This document shows, in pieces, positions 63,557-64,000 of a stretch of DNA of 64,000 bases. Every line of letters starts with the position of its first letter. The first letter of the stretch is position 1. This DNA comes from JBBDMC01 sp963826055 (GTDB lineage Bacteria > Pseudomonadota > Alphaproteobacteria > Rhizobiales > Kaistiaceae): assembly GCA_963826055.1 (NCBI GenBank), contig CAWGVO010000018.1, positions 372,001 to 436,000 of the forward strand. Reading direction: 5' to 3'. Both the position numbers and the translations under genes were made by a program. The notes under the pieces were generated by a model. The model saw only the letters and a program-made list of their open reading frames with translations. It had not been told where the DNA came from and searched no databases.

Positions 63557-64000
63557 TCAGGCCGCCCTTTGCCCCTTGCCCGTCTTGGCCGACTTTGAAG
63601 TCTTCTTCGGCTGCGGGTTCTCCGCCGCCGCGACCTTGCCGCGCTTGCCCGCCTTGCCCTTGGCGGTGGCCGACGACCCGACGCTCTTCTTCAGCGCGTC
63701 CATCAGGTTGATCACCTTGGCGCCGAGTTCCGGCTCTGCGATCTCCTGCGGCTTGCGGTTCTCCAGCTTGGCGGCGATCAGTTCGCGCAGCGCCGTGTCG
63801 TACTGGTTCTTGAACGCCTTCGGATCGAAGGGCTTGGCCTTGCGCTCGATCAGCTCGGTGGCAAGGTTGAGCAGCTCCTTCTCCGGCTTCACGTCCGGCA
63901 CCTCGGCGAAGAAAGCGTCGGGCTTCTGCAATTCGTCGGCGTAGCGCAGCGTCTCGATGGCGAGGCCCTTGCCGGCGGGCCTCAGCGCGACGATGCTCGC
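63557..64000 (-). CDS. ku: Ku protein, C-terminal part (start outside window)
   Basis: The 147 visible residues continue from beyond the right edge. ASIVALRPAGKGLAIETLRYADEL is the conserved end of the Ku core, followed by ELLNLATELIERKAKPFDPKAFKNQYDTALRELI and a Lys-rich tail (GKAGKRGKVAAAENPQPKKTSKSAKTGKG) that binds DNA and LigD in bacterial Ku. It encircles DNA ends as a homodimer and recruits LigD, whose gene follows 122 bases downstream. Confidence 0.93.
   Translation of the reverse strand, partial: ASIVALRPAGKGLAIETLRYADELQKPDAFFAEVPDVKPEKELLNLATELIERKAKPFDPKAFKNQYDTALRELIAAKLENRKPQEIAEPELGAKVINLMDALKKSVGSSATAKGKAGKRGKVAAAENPQPKKTSKSAKTGKGQRAA

Overview
The window reads as a high-GC alphaproteobacterial chromosome, most likely order Hyphomicrobiales (Rhizobiales). 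The reasons are the ssb, gyrA, coaD, peptidyl-prolyl isomerase, queA, tgt gene set in one neighbourhood, an alphaproteobacterial LexA box (GTTC-N7-GTTC) at ssb, a Ku/LigD repair pair, a rhizobial-type small exported protein, and several Tat-exported substrate-binding proteins. The genus cannot be fixed by eye. No rRNA, CRISPR array, insertion sequence, integrase or phage gene was seen.

Positions 1-41,000 are an accessory catabolic region built around three oligopeptide/dipeptide-type (Opp/Dpp) ABC importers. Importer 1 (821-6432, minus) has a fused permease-ATPase and sits beside a Gfo/Idh/MocA oxidoreductase. A LysR regulator (6753-7649) diverges from a 2-hydroxyacid dehydrogenase and a TSUP-family permease. 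A nearly continuous plus-strand operon of about 15 kb (9892-25084) then carries importer 2, an M14 carboxypeptidase, a DapA-type lyase, an aldehyde dehydrogenase, a thiamine-diphosphate enzyme, a UbiD-type decarboxylase, a cyclase-family hydrolase, a DUF1330 protein, a fused 2Fe-2S/FAD/BFD oxidoreductase, a DadA-type FAD oxidase and a Rid-family protein. A lone Lrp/AsnC sensor domain and the importer-2 binding protein follow. A giant hydantoinase/5-oxoprolinase, an M20 peptidase and importer 3 (32494-37773, minus) come next. The region ends with an aromatic module: LigI-like amidohydrolase, Rieske oxygenase and intradiol dioxygenase. Together these suggest import of a peptide-like or amide-linked compound, hydrolysis of its amide bonds, oxidation of an amine, and decarboxylation or ring cleavage of an acidic, probably aromatic, core. 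The substrate is not known.

A tRNA-Lys(UUU) gene at 41127-41202 separates this accessory block from a conserved core. The core holds queuosine genes (queA, tgt), a little-studied zincin/ATP-grasp pair, ppi, coaD, two small exported proteins, a DUF1194 protein, gyrA, membrane proteins of the GDYXXLXY and DUF2157 families, marC, and an ECF sigma/anti-sigma pair with a sulfite-oxidase-type molybdoenzyme and its diheme cytochrome c. It ends with ssb, a LysE exporter, ligD and ku.

Eight single-base frame breaks interrupt otherwise intact genes: the importer-1 binding protein, the DapA homologue, the Fe-S/FAD oxidoreductase, the importer-3 permease, the ATP-grasp protein, the zincin, and ligD twice. 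Each lies at a run of identical bases and each is repaired by one base, so they look more like sequence errors than decay. Genes so affected are typed as pseudogene here, with the repaired reading described.
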